Assembly: GCA_024364735.1 (NCBI GenBank)
Contig: JAGFNQ010000957.1
Span: forward strand, 372,001-436,000
DNA from: Boesenbergia rotunda
Taxonomy: Eukaryota > Streptophyta > Magnoliopsida > Zingiberales > Zingiberaceae
Direction of reading: 5' to 3'
Length of the DNA stretch: 64,000 nucleotides
The position numbers and the translations under genes are program-made. The notes beneath the pieces are model-generated. The model ran no database searches and had not been told where the DNA came from. It was given only the letters and a program-made list of their open reading frames with translations. This document shows, in pieces, positions 20,471 through 31,626 of this stretch (the stretch's first letter is position 1; the number at the start of each line of letters is the position of its first letter).

Positions 20471-21632
20471 GAAAGCTGATGGAAACTGCGACAACTAAGA
20501 ATTCAGAAACGGGAAATTACAGAAAACTAACACTAGAACCTCCCTCAATCAAATATCTTTCTCGCCGCCACACGAGAACCGGCTATGAACCCCCTAGCTC
20601 GACAAATCGATAGAGAAATTGCTTCCCAAATCAGTGCTCCGCAGATCAATGCTCTCGCTGAATTGCTCTTTCGATCTCCTGCTTTTCGATCAGCTGGGTT
20701 GCGAATGTGATTCAGGAATGCTCCAAACTCCTCAGAGAACCCCTCTGAAAGCTTTGAGAACTCTAATTGACAAAGATCGGCGATCGATCAGTAGTGGATC
20801 AGAAGAAGCAGAGTTTCGACTGAAACCCTCAACCGGCTCCTCCAGCGACGAGATTGGCTTCGAACCTCACCGGAATCCTTCCTCTATGACTCGAGATTTG
20901 GAGATGAGTTGCTCTGGTGTGGCCGCATGCGATCCCAGAAGAAGAACGATGAAGAAGACTAGGGAAAAAAACTGGAGATGCGATCTGGCGACGACCACGA
21001 GCTTCGGAGGGGAATTTTGTTTTAACTGATCATTTTTGAATTTCGACGGTTGTGATCGTTCTAGCCTCATCCGACGGTCGGATCTCTTCCGATCTGAACC
21101 AAACCTTCCAGATCTTGATCAAGGGTCAGGATCTACCTCTCCTCAGCTGGGATCAACCGGATCTGCAACCGATGGCTCAGATAGCTCTGATCTTTGAATG
21201 GACGGTTTAGGCTCCTCTTAAGGTCGATCTAACGGCTGGATGACCTCTGATTGGGACCAAATCTTCATATCTTGATCTGTAGTCTAGATTAACTCTAACT
21301 TGAGCTCTGATTGGTCAACAGATGATAGATGGCTCAGATCTAGCCGTTTCTTGATCGAACGGCCCACATTGATCCACCTCTTGATCCCCTTGATCAAAGC
21401 CAAGTATGAGCTCAAGTCTGATCCAATCTTGATCTAGGTCCATGGTCATTTGATGTCTACAAAATTAGATTCAAAATTAATGCCAAAATATCTCAAATAT
21501 AGAAAGAATTGTATCCAAAGATAAAATAGAAAGATTTCATGAAACCTAATGTAAATGCAAACTTAAGCATATGAAAAGGGATCAAAACATGGATTTAAGA
21601 GCCTAATTGGAGTAACAAAATGATAGTTATCA

Positions 21633-21646
21633 ACTCCCCCACACTT
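21633..21646 (-). promoter_or_regulatory. Y polypurine tract
   Basis: Minus strand AAGTGTGGGGGAG followed by the LTR start TGATAACTATC. Plus-strand priming site. A near-copy lies 1.5 kb upstream in element sense at 23174-23186. Confidence 0.85.
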
Positions 21647-23818
21647 ATTCTTGGGCGTCTCGCACAAGCTACTAGTCAACTAAAGATGCATCCCCCTAGA
21701 TTATTCTCAATCATAGTTAGAAGCAATTGAAAAGAAATTATCTAGGGTTGTCAATTCTCAAAAATCTAAACTCAATGGACTAGTATCTTGTCCTTAAATC
21801 AACAACTTAGCATACTTCCTCTTTCATAACTCATTGAGATGAACTAAACACACAAAACCTTTCAAAAGGAGTTTTAGTGGCTCTCTTCCTAAATTCTACA
21901 TTTCAATGAAAGTGGAGCTCACTCAAACACAACATGGTTCTTGCACTACCATAGGCTTGCTTATTATCTACTCTCCACCATCATTCTTAACTTGGGTCCA
22001 CATCTACAAAGGTTTATTAGAACAAATTAAAGAAATATGAAATGAATAGAATGAAGGAGAAGTTCAATGAATTTTGATACCAAAAATTCATGATAAAGAA
22101 AATAGAGAAATATGATATGATAAGAAAAGAAATATGGCATGATAAGAAAATATGGACAAGTAAGAAAAATGCAAGACTTGGATACTCAAAATTGTTTCCT
22201 AATGCACTTTATACTCTCATTGTAGCCTCTAATGAATTCCGAGCCAAGGGGAATAAGGATCAGCTGGTTTGGATGAGAAAAATACTGAATTCAGTGTGCC
22301 ACTCCTTTTGATCGGTCAAGAGACTGATCAGACTATGACTGATCGTTCTAGAGATCAGACTGTGCCTCTTCTGCTTGGACTGGATAGCTCCTGATCAGTT
22401 TGAGTGACCGATCAGGCTCCTCCCTGATCGGACTGGTGACCGATCAGGGGTTGATCAGTAGCTGAGATTTTAGAATTCTGAAACTGCTTCTGCCTGGTTT
22501 TTTTTCTTCCGATCAGTAGCTAACTCTTGACTTCAATGAGCTCCTTGTTTCCAACTTCAAATTCAAATATCTAACTCAGCATTTAACTTCCACCTCATTC
22601 TCTTTTCTTTTCTTTTCTTTTTTCCTCTTCTGTTTTCTATTTTTTTAGCTGTACTGTTTTTTTTCTCTTTCTTTTGTTTTGTTTTCTTTTTCTTCTTCAG
22701 CTATAATTCAGATCCCATAACTTCACAACTTCCAACTTGGAGCTCTTCATAACAATGGGGAACTAAGTGCTCCACTTGGTACAATTTTTAGTATGGATAC
22801 ACCACATTCAAATACAATACTAGCTTCTTGAGTAGACTCTCTCGCTTTTCCCTTTTGAAATTTCCCTCATAGAGCTTGAAATGCCAAATCATAATCAAGA
22901 ATCTAAGTATTCACCATGTAACCTTCACTCCCCAATTCTTGCAACTCACTCTTGATACACCACTCCATCAACTTGGCACCACCTCTTCATCATTCTTTCC
23001 TTGCATTTTCTTCCTTTCATTTTGAATTGCATCCTTGATATTTTTTTTCATTCCTTAAGTCCCATCAAAACATTCGGAATCCACAAAAGTCCCTCTTAAA
23101 ATCCATAAAAACAGATTGCCATCACAAAATAATGCATCACTTCTCACCGAAACCATTTAAAAGCACTAGCCACCTCCCCCACACTTAATTTTTTGTCCGT
23201 CTTGGGTAAAGTAACATCAAGAACAATATAAAGCAACCAAGTCCATGGAGAAAATGGTTATGATAGAAAAATAAAAGAAGGAAAGTAGAATAGAAAGAAG
23301 ATCAGCAAGCAATATGGCAAGAGTTTATATGAAAAAGGAACACCAAGTGATTCACCTCTATAAATGTGGTTCAATCATAGAAATATGGTTTTGAAAGAAC
23401 CTAAGCAAGTTCTAGAGTGCAATCACATGTGTGTATCTCAAAAATAAGGCTAAGTCCTCACTAGGTAAAAAGAATTCATCTCAAATCATCACTCTAGAGT
23501 CCATAACTAAGTAGTACTCAAGCATCCAAGAATTTTCATCCATTGGCTCAAATCCTAAGGTTTAACAACCAAATTTAATTTGCTTTCAAGAGACTCTAAA
23601 ATGATATAAATAAAACCTAGGTGGATACATTTATTCCTAATCATGTAAGAAATAAGGTGCCAAAAGGGTAAAATGGTGTCTACTATAACTCTTTATTCAT
23701 CCTACACTACCTAAACATTTATTATCAAAAACTCATTGTAAAAGAAAGATTTAACTACTTGAAAATAATAAAATGATATTTACAATAAAATAAAAGCGCA
23801 AGAAAAGAAAACTCCCCT
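21647..23818 (-). other. Y 3' untranslated part
   Basis: About 2.2 kb without an ORF. It contains GATCGGTC-type modules (22309-22450), a pyrimidine-rich run (22600-22700), and a PPT-like motif at 23174-23186. Parts are similar to the 3' untranslated part of X (34526-37387). Some Athila elements carry an envelope-like ORF here; none is visible. Confidence 0.7.
23174..23186 (-). promoter_or_regulatory. Internal PPT-like motif in Y
   Basis: Minus strand AAGTGTGGGGGAG, preceded by CAAGACGGACAAAAAATT. It closely copies the terminal tract and its CGAGACG-CAAG context. Possible second plus-strand priming site; function not shown. Confidence 0.5.
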
Positions 23819-24905
23819 TTAGGTTGGGTAGATAGCATCTTTGATGTTCAAACTATCCACATCTAGCTCCTTTAATTCTTCAAAGTATTTCTTGAGCCGG
23901 TGGCCATTGGCTTTCCAAACAAAACCATTAGCCTCATCCTTGATTTCAATAACACCATAAGGAAAAATGTTAGTTACAAAAAATGGACCTTCCCATCTTG
24001 ACCTCAACTTACCTTTAATCAACTTGAGTCTTGACTTGTATAATAGAACCTTGTCGCCAATTTGGAATTCTTTCCTCGCTATATGTTTGTCATGAAAGAT
24101 CTTGGTCTTTTCCTTATAAATCCTTGAGTTTTCAAATGCTTCTAGCCTTATCTCCTCAAGTTCTTGTAGTTGAAGCTTCCTTTCTTCTCCCACTTTAGTA
24201 GCATCATAGTTACAAGCCTTCACCGCCCAATAAGCTTTGTGCTCTATCTCCACGGGTAGATGACAAGCTTTCCCATAGACTAATCGGTAGGGAGACATTC
24301 CAATTGGTGTCTTGTATGCCGTTCTATAGGCCCATAGCGCATCATCAAGCCTCTTGCTCTAATCTTTTCTATTAGGTCCAACGGTCTTTTCGAAAATTGC
24401 TTTGATCTCTCTATTTGAAATTTCGGCTTGGCCATTTGTTTGGGGATGATATGAAGTAGAAACCTTATGTACAACCTCATACTTGCTAAGTAGAGCCTTC
24501 ATGTGTTTGTTGCAAAAATGAGAACCTTGGTCACTTATTATAGCCCTTGGAATCCCAAACCTGCAAAAGATACGTGACCTGACAAAACCAACAACAATGC
24601 AAGAATCATCAGTCTTGGAGGGAATGACCTCCACCCATTTAGAAACATAATCTACAGCAAGTAAAATATACAAGTATCCATAAGATGCAGGAAAATGTCC
24701 CATAAAGTCTATTCCCCAAACATCAAATATCTCACAAAAAAGCATAGTGTGTTGGGGCATCTCATTTCTAGCTCCTATGTTCCCAGTTCTCTAACATCTA
24801 TCATAATTTTTATAAAACAAATATGCATCATGAAATAAGGTGGGCCAATATAAACCACACTCTAAAACCTTCCTAGATGTCCTCTATGGTCCAAAGTGTC
24901 CCCCA
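23819..24905 (-). pseudogene. Y integrase (broken)
   Basis: Domains in minus order: the end of the zinc-binding part near 24880 (shared with the preceding fragment); the catalytic core at 24359-24760 with DVWGIDFMGHFP (first Asp), IISDQGSHF (second Asp) and NGQAEISNREIK (Glu); and the C-terminal part at 23819-24298 with QIGDKVLLYKSRLKL and the WEGPFFV motif of gypsy integrases. A TAG at about 24357-24359 replaces the Trp usually found between KD and S in Athila integrases, and stops lie between 24760 and 24884. The catalytic triad is intact, but the frame is not. It would have joined element DNA to the host chromosome. Confidence 0.85.
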
Positions 24906-25438
24906 TAGGCTGATGAATGGCAAAAGGTAAGAACTGAATAAAATTCATGGTTGGGTATGCACCTCCTAATTATTTGATCATTACAAAATTTCCATAAATA
25001 AGGGTCATCCCACACATAGAATTTAGCATCACTTTTAAGTTTATCTTTTTGAGCCTTAGAAAATTGTGTAGGAAAAACATGAGCTACTAGAAAGTTAACA
25101 AGATCTACATACCAAGGTGACTCACCATGTATCACAAGAAGATGCTCATCTCTAAAGTCATCATCAATAGTGGTAGGGGGTCCATCTCCCTCAATTCTGC
25201 TCAAGTGATCTGCAACTAGGTTCTCTTTGCCACTCCTATCACGGATTTCCAAGTCAAATTCTTGGAGTAGAAGCATCCATCTGATTAGTCTAGGCTTAGC
25301 ATCTGACTTCTTCAAAAGGTACTTCAGAGCTGCATGATCAGAAAAAACAATAACATGTGAGCACAACAAATAAGATCTAAATCAGTCTAAAGAAAAAACA
25401 ATAGCAAAATGCTCTTTTTCAGTGGTGGTGTAGTTGGA
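24884..25438 (-). pseudogene. Y RNase H and integrase zinc finger (broken)
   Basis: The frame at 24884-25369 gives IVFSDHAALKYLLKK and RWMLLLQEFDLEI, followed by KENLVADHLSR, all typical of the gypsy RNase H end. The C-terminal part has the RCIP...VLTFCHSSAYGGHFGP segment, the HHCC zinc-binding start of Athila integrases. An in-frame stop near 25380 and one near 25439 separate it from reverse transcriptase. RNase H removes the RNA strand during DNA synthesis. Confidence 0.8.
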
Positions 25439-26803
25439 TTATGCAGCATCTAGGATCTTGGAAGCATAGCAGATAACATGAGGTGCTCCATCCACCCTTT
25501 GTGCTAGAACAGCTCCTACAGTAAAATTAGATGCATCACACATTAGTTCAAAAGGCAAATTCCAATCAGGGGGTCTAATGATAGGAGCTGAAGTAAGAAC
25601 CTCCCTTAATCTTTGAAAAGCTTCTTTGCATTTGTCATCAAAATAAAATTCCACATCTTTTTGTAACAATCTAGTCATGGGCCGAGCTATCTCACTGAAG
25701 TCTCTAATGAATCTCCTATAGAATCCTGCATGACCAAGAAAAGCTCGAACATCCCGTACGCATACGGGGTAAGATAAAGAAGATATGACACTATTTTTTG
25801 CAGGGTTTACCTCAATACCTCTCCTAGAGACTATATGACCTAAGACTATACTATGCTCTACCATGAAATGACATTTTTCAAAATTAAGAACAAGATTGGT
25901 TTCAATGCATCTATGCAAAACCCTAGACAAATTATCTAAACATGAATCAAATGAAGTGTCAAATACTGAAAAATCATCCATGCAATGCTCTAATAACTCA
26001 CCAAATATACTTACCATGCACCACTGGAAAGTTCCTGGAGCGTTGCAGAATCCAAATGGCATCCGTCTATATGCAAATGTGCCGAAGGGACAAGTGAAGG
26101 TAGTCTTCTCCTGATCCTCTGGGTCGATGCAAATCTGGAAATATCCTGAGTACCTATCCAAGAAGCAATAATGGGACTTCCCTGCCAACCTCTCAAGCAT
26201 CTGATCAATAAAAGGCAAAGGGAAGTGGTCTTTCCTCGTGACTTGATTTAGCTTCCTGTAGTCAATGCAAAATCTCCATGAATTTTTAACTCTGGTGGGC
26301 ACTAACTCATTGCTTTCATTTTCCACCACTATAACTCCTGATTTCTTAGGCACCACATGGATGGGACTAACCCACTGGCTATCAGAAATAGGGTAGATGA
26401 TACCTGCCTGTAGTAGTCGAGTCACCTCTTTCTTTACCACATCCAAAATTAGTGGATTTAGTCTTCTTTGTGGTTGCCTAACTGGTTTGACATTTTCTTC
26501 CAAAAATATCCTGTGCATGCAAATAGCTGGGCTAATACCTGGTATATCTGCTAAGGTCCACCCAATGGCTTTCTTGTGTTTCCTCAGGACTTGCAATAAT
26601 TTTTCTTCTTGTTCTGAATCTAAGTGTTGGCCAATAATGATAGGAAAATTCTGCTCCTCTCTTAGATACACATATTTCAAGTGATCTGGCAGTGGCTTAA
26701 GCTCAATCTGGGCCTGCTCAGTAGGTATGGGTGATCCTTGGGGCTCAATGCAATCCCCTACACTCTCACACATGTACTCTGAATCTTCTGAAATATCAAT
26801 CAA
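25439..26803 (-). pseudogene. Y reverse transcriptase (damaged active site)
   Basis: A 454-codon open frame covers nearly all of the gypsy reverse transcriptase. Recognisable blocks are LLQAGIIYPISDSQWVSPI, SWRFCIDYRKLNQ, TFTCPFGTFAYRRMPFGFCN, FEKCHFMVEHSIVLGHIVS and FLGHAGFYRRFIRDFSEIA. The active-site block reads EHCMDDFSV, where Athila enzymes normally have a few more residues before a FMDDF-type motif, so a short in-frame deletion next to the two catalytic Asp residues is likely. LDRYSGYFQI also departs from the usual LDGYSGY. It would copy element RNA into DNA; this copy is probably inactive. Confidence 0.88.
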
Positions 26804-26815
26804 AGTAGGTGATCC

Positions 26816-28155
26816 TTAGGGTTCTGTGCAATCCCCTACACCTATAAAATCCTCTTCAGCTGAAAGTGAATCTGAAATAACCTCCAAGTTAGCCTCCTCT
26901 AAAGCAAATGTGTCCTCAGCCTCCTCTGAACTAAAATCTCCTCTGGGAATAACAAGTGGAGCTCCCTCAGCAAATATATCTGCATCATCCAACTCCTCTA
27001 GAATACCAATGCTCATAATAGAGTGATCCTCTCTAGGGTGCTTCATGGCATCGAAAATACTGAATTGGACTACTGTGTCTCCTATTTCCATGGACAGTGT
27101 GCCAGCATAAACATCAATTTTTGTCCTTGCAGTCTTCAGAAATGGTCTCCCAAGAATGAGTGGAGATATGTGTGCTAGGTAGTCTCCCTCCATTTCTAAA
27201 ATGTAGAAATCTGCAGGAAAAATCAGCTCCTTCACCTTTACTAACACATCTTCAATAATACCGCTGGATGAGTCTGACTTTTGTCTGCTAACTGAATCAC
27301 CACTCCAGTAGGCTGCAGAGGACCAATACCAAGCATCTGGAAGACTGATCTGGGCATCACATTAATAGAGGCTCCTAAGTCCAACATGGCATCATGAAAT
27401 ATAGTCCTCCCTATCTCACAAGACACAGTAAAAACCCCTGGATCTTCACACTTCTGAGGGATGGAATGGATAAGTGTTGAAACATTTTTCCCTAAGTTGA
27501 CCAACTCACTCTCCTTCAGTTTCTTCTTGTGAACACATAAGTCTTTGAGAAATTTAGCATACTTAGGAATCTGTTTAATCATGGTCAACAAGGGTACATT
27601 AATCTCCACCTTACTGAACAACTTAACAAACTCATTATATTCTTTAACTTTCTCCTCCTCCACTTGCTTTTTGGCTAGAGTTTTACGCTGTGAAAAGGGA
27701 AAAGGAACCCTCAATTCCCCCTCTTGAGCCGAAACTTGTGGAGCAGAATTCTGAGCTGGAATTCCTTCTAAAGTAGCTGCTGTAAGTCCACTTTTACTAC
27801 TGATTTCTCCTTCATTTTCCACCAAAATCACAGGATCACTTAAGGAAGGAGTGAGGCTTGAACTAGGATTGAAACCAGCTGATTTTGAAGACATTTCATG
27901 GCTGTTTGGGGCTGAAAAAATAGGTGCTGTCCTGTTTTCCGAAAATTCAGCCCTTGGAGCATTTGAAGTTGAAGTCACCTTCCCACTCCTCAAAGTGATG
28001 GCACTAACATTTCCCTTTAGATTGGGAGTAGCTTGAGAAGGTAATTGACTTGATGCTTGGGCTTGCATTTGGTTCATCCCACTAGCCAATTGTCCAATTT
28101 GTCTCTCAATGTCTTGTAAGGTGGGATCATTTTTTTGTTGGCCTTGTTGTTGCAA
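26816..28155 (-). pseudogene. Y protease region and linker (frameshifted)
   Basis: 27241-28155 contains the Athila hallmark GNVSAITLRSGK, then KVEINVPLLTMIKQIPKYAK, and the protease-like core AMLDLGASINVMP, where Athila enzymes carry DLGAS instead of DTG. The second part, in another frame (26816-27247), continues with PADFYILEMEGD and ILGRPFLKTARTKIDV, then an acidic linker ending IGVGDCTEP. The frame shifts near 27241, and a stop near 26817 separates it from reverse transcriptase. X retains a shortened relative of the IGVGDCT linker. Confidence 0.82.
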
Positions 28156-28920
28156 GAGTTGTTATAACATCTCTTCTAGCCTTTGTTGTTGAGCATTCAC
28201 CCCACTAGAACCTCCATAGCCTCCTTGATTAGAGTAAATCTTCAGTTGGCCTTGAAATGAAGAAGTAGGCTGCTGAAATTGTTGACCTTGCTGTGAACTT
28301 TGAAAATAGGGCTGTTGGGGCTGATTATAGGGTTGAAATGGCTGCTGAAATTATTGAAAAGTAGGCTGGGAACTTGGTTGACATTGCTGAGAATTATAGC
28401 CCTGGAAATTCTGAGTTTGAGGTTGACATTGTTGTGGTGAAGGTTGAAATTGAGTGGGCTGGAAACTCTGATTTGAGGGCTGGAAATTTTGGTTGTAAGG
28501 CTGAAATCCTTGCTGTGGAAACTGATATCCTTGATGATAATTCAGATTACCTTGGAACCCTTGCTGATTTCCTTGAAAAGGTGGCTGATTTTGTTGAAAG
28601 GGTTGCTGAAATTGCTGAATTGGTTGCTGAAAACTCTGAAATTATGGCTGCCCTTGCTGATTTTGCTGGAAATTAGGTTGAGGCTATTGAAATGGTTGTT
28701 GTGATGGGTTTTGTTGATAAAAAGAGTTGCCATACTTTAAATTTGGATGATCCCTCCAACCCAGATTATAAGTAGATGAGTAGGGGTTATTCTTGGCTTG
28801 AAATTGTCCTCTAGTCAACGCCGCTAGTGTTTCATCTTGTTGGAGGTTAGGACATAAATCCGAGTTGTGTTCTTTGCTTGAGCAAATACTACACAACCTC
28901 ATCACTTGGCTTGAAGGTGG
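28156..28920 (-). pseudogene. Y gag C-terminal part, Gln-rich (broken)
   Basis: The minus strand starts with a zinc-knuckle-like CSICSSKEHNSDLCP (about 28880-28840), then GWRDHPNLKYGNSFYQQ, and runs into a long Gln/Phe/Pro-rich low-complexity tract. Several Gln codons have become TAA or TAG. It was joined to the N-terminal part at 39920-40841 before X inserted. Confidence 0.75.
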
Positions 28921-28925
28921 AGGTA

Positions 28926-31449
28926 TGATAAGTACCATTTTGTTAACTATTTTAATTGCTAAAATCCATGTTTGACCTATGATTTTATTGTTTAATTGTG
29001 AAATTGCCCTAGGTTTTAGAACTTACTATTATTTTGGACTTAATTGCAAATTTGCATTAAAATGGATTATTTGGCCACTAATTTTCTGATATATTTTTGT
29101 AGGCATGAAAGGGTTCATGGACTTAGGGCATATTGGGTCAAACTTGAGTCGGAAGTGAACCGGATCAAATTATCAAGCTTACAATTAATCCGGGCCGTCT
29201 GATTCAAGAGCGGCTAGATCTGAGCCATCCGGGACGATCTGAAGCAATCCGAGCTAGGGTTAGGGTTGATCAAGCTCTATGATCAAGATCTGAAGGTTTC
29301 ATTCCAATCAGAGCTCAATCAACCGTTGGATCAAGCAAGGAGGGCTCTAGAGCGTCCATTCACAGATAGAGTTGATCTGGACCATCCGTTGCACATCTGG
29401 AGGATCCGAGCTACCACGAGGCAGATCCTGACCCCAGATCATCACCATAAAAGTTTGGCTCAAATCAGAGCAAGATCAGCCGTTGGATCTCCTCCGATCA
29501 ATCTGGGCCGTCCGTTGATAACTATTTAATCAAATTTTCTGCGCAGTCTTCCCTGTCGCGTCTCCGCCGCAGCTCCTTCTTCATTTGTTTTCTTCACTGT
29601 TTTTAGCTAGATTTCTTCATCAAGGAGGCGCGATCCCTCAATTCATCATCAAGGCAAGGGTTAGGTTAGTGAAGAGAATCTCAGCGAGGTTTCAGAATTG
29701 ATTTCTGCTCAATAGCGAAGCTGCGCGAGGTCTCGGCAGTTTCACTATCCGACTTCAACGAACTCAGCTGTGATCCATTTCCACTACATCCGAGCTGACC
29801 AGAGGGGTTCCCTGGAAGGTCTCGGTCATTCCCAAATCCAATTCGCAAGCCACAACAGTGAGATTGAAGAATTCGGAAGCTGATTTCAGTTTGAGCAGGT
29901 TTTGATCTGTTTCAGTAGCAGAGACGTATCTTCACTGATTTGCGGAGCTTGCGGGTCCGAGGTTCTCCCTTGATTGACGACCAAGGAGCTCTTGAGTTGA
30001 GGAGGAGTTGAGGAGTAGATTTCTTTAGCTAATTTCTGTTAAAGTAGCTGAAATTTCATCACTGCTGTAATTTAGTTTATGTTTTTGTTTCAGAATTAGT
30101 TAACTTCGATTCTTAATGGTTTCAGCTTAATTAGGTTTTAATTCTTAGATGCTAAGTAGTTAAGAGCTTGTTTAAGTGACAATTAGATTCAAATTCAAGT
30201 AGTTTGCAATTTTATTTCTTGCGTGCCAATTTCTTTAGCTTCGTATCAGATTTCTTTTCATGCAACTTTCTGTTCAGTTTCAAAGTTTTCAGTTATTTCA
30301 AAATGGATGTGTGTTTAGTTCATTCTCTGAAATTAAAGATAGCATTTAGTATGTTGGTGCATGAGATCTGAATTTGCTTCCATTCGGTTGTATTTCTGCA
30401 CTTCAACTCAGCTAGTTTGCATCAATCCTGATTTATGCAGCTGAAATTCTATATCTGCCAGTTCATCTTCTGATGAACATTGTTAGCTACAAATTCTGAG
30501 TTGTGTTAGTAAAGTAATGCATTTAGGTTCCAGTATTTGATGTCAGCTGTTTGCGTGATCTGCATCTAATTGATTCGAATTTCTGCCTGCTAAATTCCTG
30601 CATGAATTCCCTGCAATTCAAGTCCATTTGATTTCTGCAATAGGGGCAGATTTGGTTGAGCATCATTTTTGACTCGGAATTCCTCATTCATATTTGCAAG
30701 GTCATGCATTGATAGGTTGCTTATCAAACTACATCCGGTCAGTGGCATTTTTGGGCTGATAAAATCAGTTTTTGGCACAAAGGGTTCAGATTTTGGCACA
30801 TAGGGATCAGCTTGCATGCCAAGCTGTTTTGGCACTTGTTTGCAACAGAATTTCACTAGTTTTTGGGTGTAGGAGAATTTTTGAAATCTATTGATATCAC
30901 CCTTAGAATCCCTGAATTTTCTTTGCATTGGTTTGCTTCCAAAAATCATAGCTAATTTGAGTTGAATTTGGGTGCTTGTTGAATTTCTGCATTACGCATG
31001 TTTTTCAGTGTGTTAAGTTCATTTGTTTACGAAAACTTCCATCACAGCCTCCATTTTCTTGAATCAGTAATTATTGTGCATTGGAATTTAAGTTTGCTTT
31101 TCTAAACTTTAGTTAAATCCTCTAGCTCGATTCGGTTTCCATTGGTTGATTGATTACTTGCCATCACATTATTTGATTCATTAGTTTGGTTTCCTCCATT
31201 TTAATTGCCATTTCATTCTGAATTGAAAACAAAACTCAGATTTTATTTGAAACCCGAAAACACAAACGACACCTAAATACAAGCTTGAATCGAACAACGT
31301 CAACTAGCCCCGAGAAAAATACGACCTGTGGCCCCTTTACTACGCTTTTGTTCTTGATTGCAAAAAGGGTTTCCAGCATTTCATTCATATTTAAATTCTG
31401 ATGGTCCCACACTTTCGTGACAATTTAATCTAGTATTTCGGGGCCATCA
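28926..31449 (+). repeat. X 5' LTR
   Basis: 2524 bp from TGATAAGTACC to GGGGCCATCA. Upstream of a TATTTAA box (29523-29529) lies a block (29180-29520) rich in GATC- and CCGTCC-containing modules such as gggccgtctgatt and ggaccatccgttg. Downstream is a long T-rich leader without a convincing ORF. Compared with the 3' LTR it has an extra 11 bp near 30000 (ggaggagttga). Confidence 0.93.
29522..29530 (+). promoter_or_regulatory. TATA-like box of X 5' LTR
   Basis: ctatttaatc follows the GATC/CCGTCC module block and precedes pyrimidine-rich DNA. The 3' LTR has the same at about 37998-38006. Inferred from position. Confidence 0.45.
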
Positions 31450-31455
31450 AATTTT

Positions 31456-31473
31456 TGGCGCCGTTGCCGGGGA
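31456..31473 (+). promoter_or_regulatory. X primer-binding site (tRNA-Asp)
   Basis: TGGCGCCGTTGCCGGGGA lies 6 bp after the LTR end. It is complementary to the 3' end of tRNA-Asp as used by Athila elements. Y has the identical site on the minus strand at 48249-48266. Confidence 0.9.
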
Positions 31474-31626
31474 AGCAACTAGTTGATTTGTTTGATTTTT
31501 GCTTGTATGCTTTTAGACATATCATTGGGTTCTGTTTTATTTTTGTGCTTATTGCTATTTCTGGTGATCTGATTTTATTTGTTTTATCTCTTTATCCACT
31601 TTTACTGCGATTTGTTTTGGTTTTAT

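Larger units (their letters stand above)
19622..21632 (-). repeat. Y 3' LTR
   Basis: 2011 bp, from TGATGTGGCCC to AGTTATCA. It exceeds the 5' LTR by 300 bp because of an internal duplication. It holds dyad modules built on GATCGGTCGAC (20380-20470) and gaccgtc/cggctggat-like modules (21040-21440). The left edge differs from the 5' LTR for about 10 bp (tgatgtggccc against tgaaaggctac). Confidence 0.9.

Noticed and set aside
20619..21029. 136-codon plus-strand ORF, repeated at 48970-49380
   Set aside because: It lies in both LTRs of Y on the antisense strand, crosses the LTR regulatory stretch, and has no domain or gene-like features. Its presence in both places is explained by LTR identity.
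21633..23818. Search for an envelope-like ORF in Y
   Set aside because: Some Athila elements carry one, but no frame here has adequate length, a signal peptide or a membrane segment.
28374..28733. Plus-strand frames of 71-100 codons, Leu/Ala-rich
   Set aside because: Complement of the Gln-rich tract of Y gag; shadow frames of low-complexity coding sequence.
29262..29272. Telomere-like tagggttaggg
   Set aside because: Only about two units of TTTAGGG-like sequence, in both X LTRs. Far too short for a telomeric repeat.
29266..29529. 87-codon ORF in X 5' LTR, repeated at 37742-38005
   Set aside because: Identical because of the LTR pair; composition follows the GATC/CCGTCC modules. No start context or family resemblance.
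30590..30949. 119-codon minus ORF in both X LTRs
   Set aside because: Antisense to the element leader, no recognisable domain, duplicated only because LTRs are duplicated.
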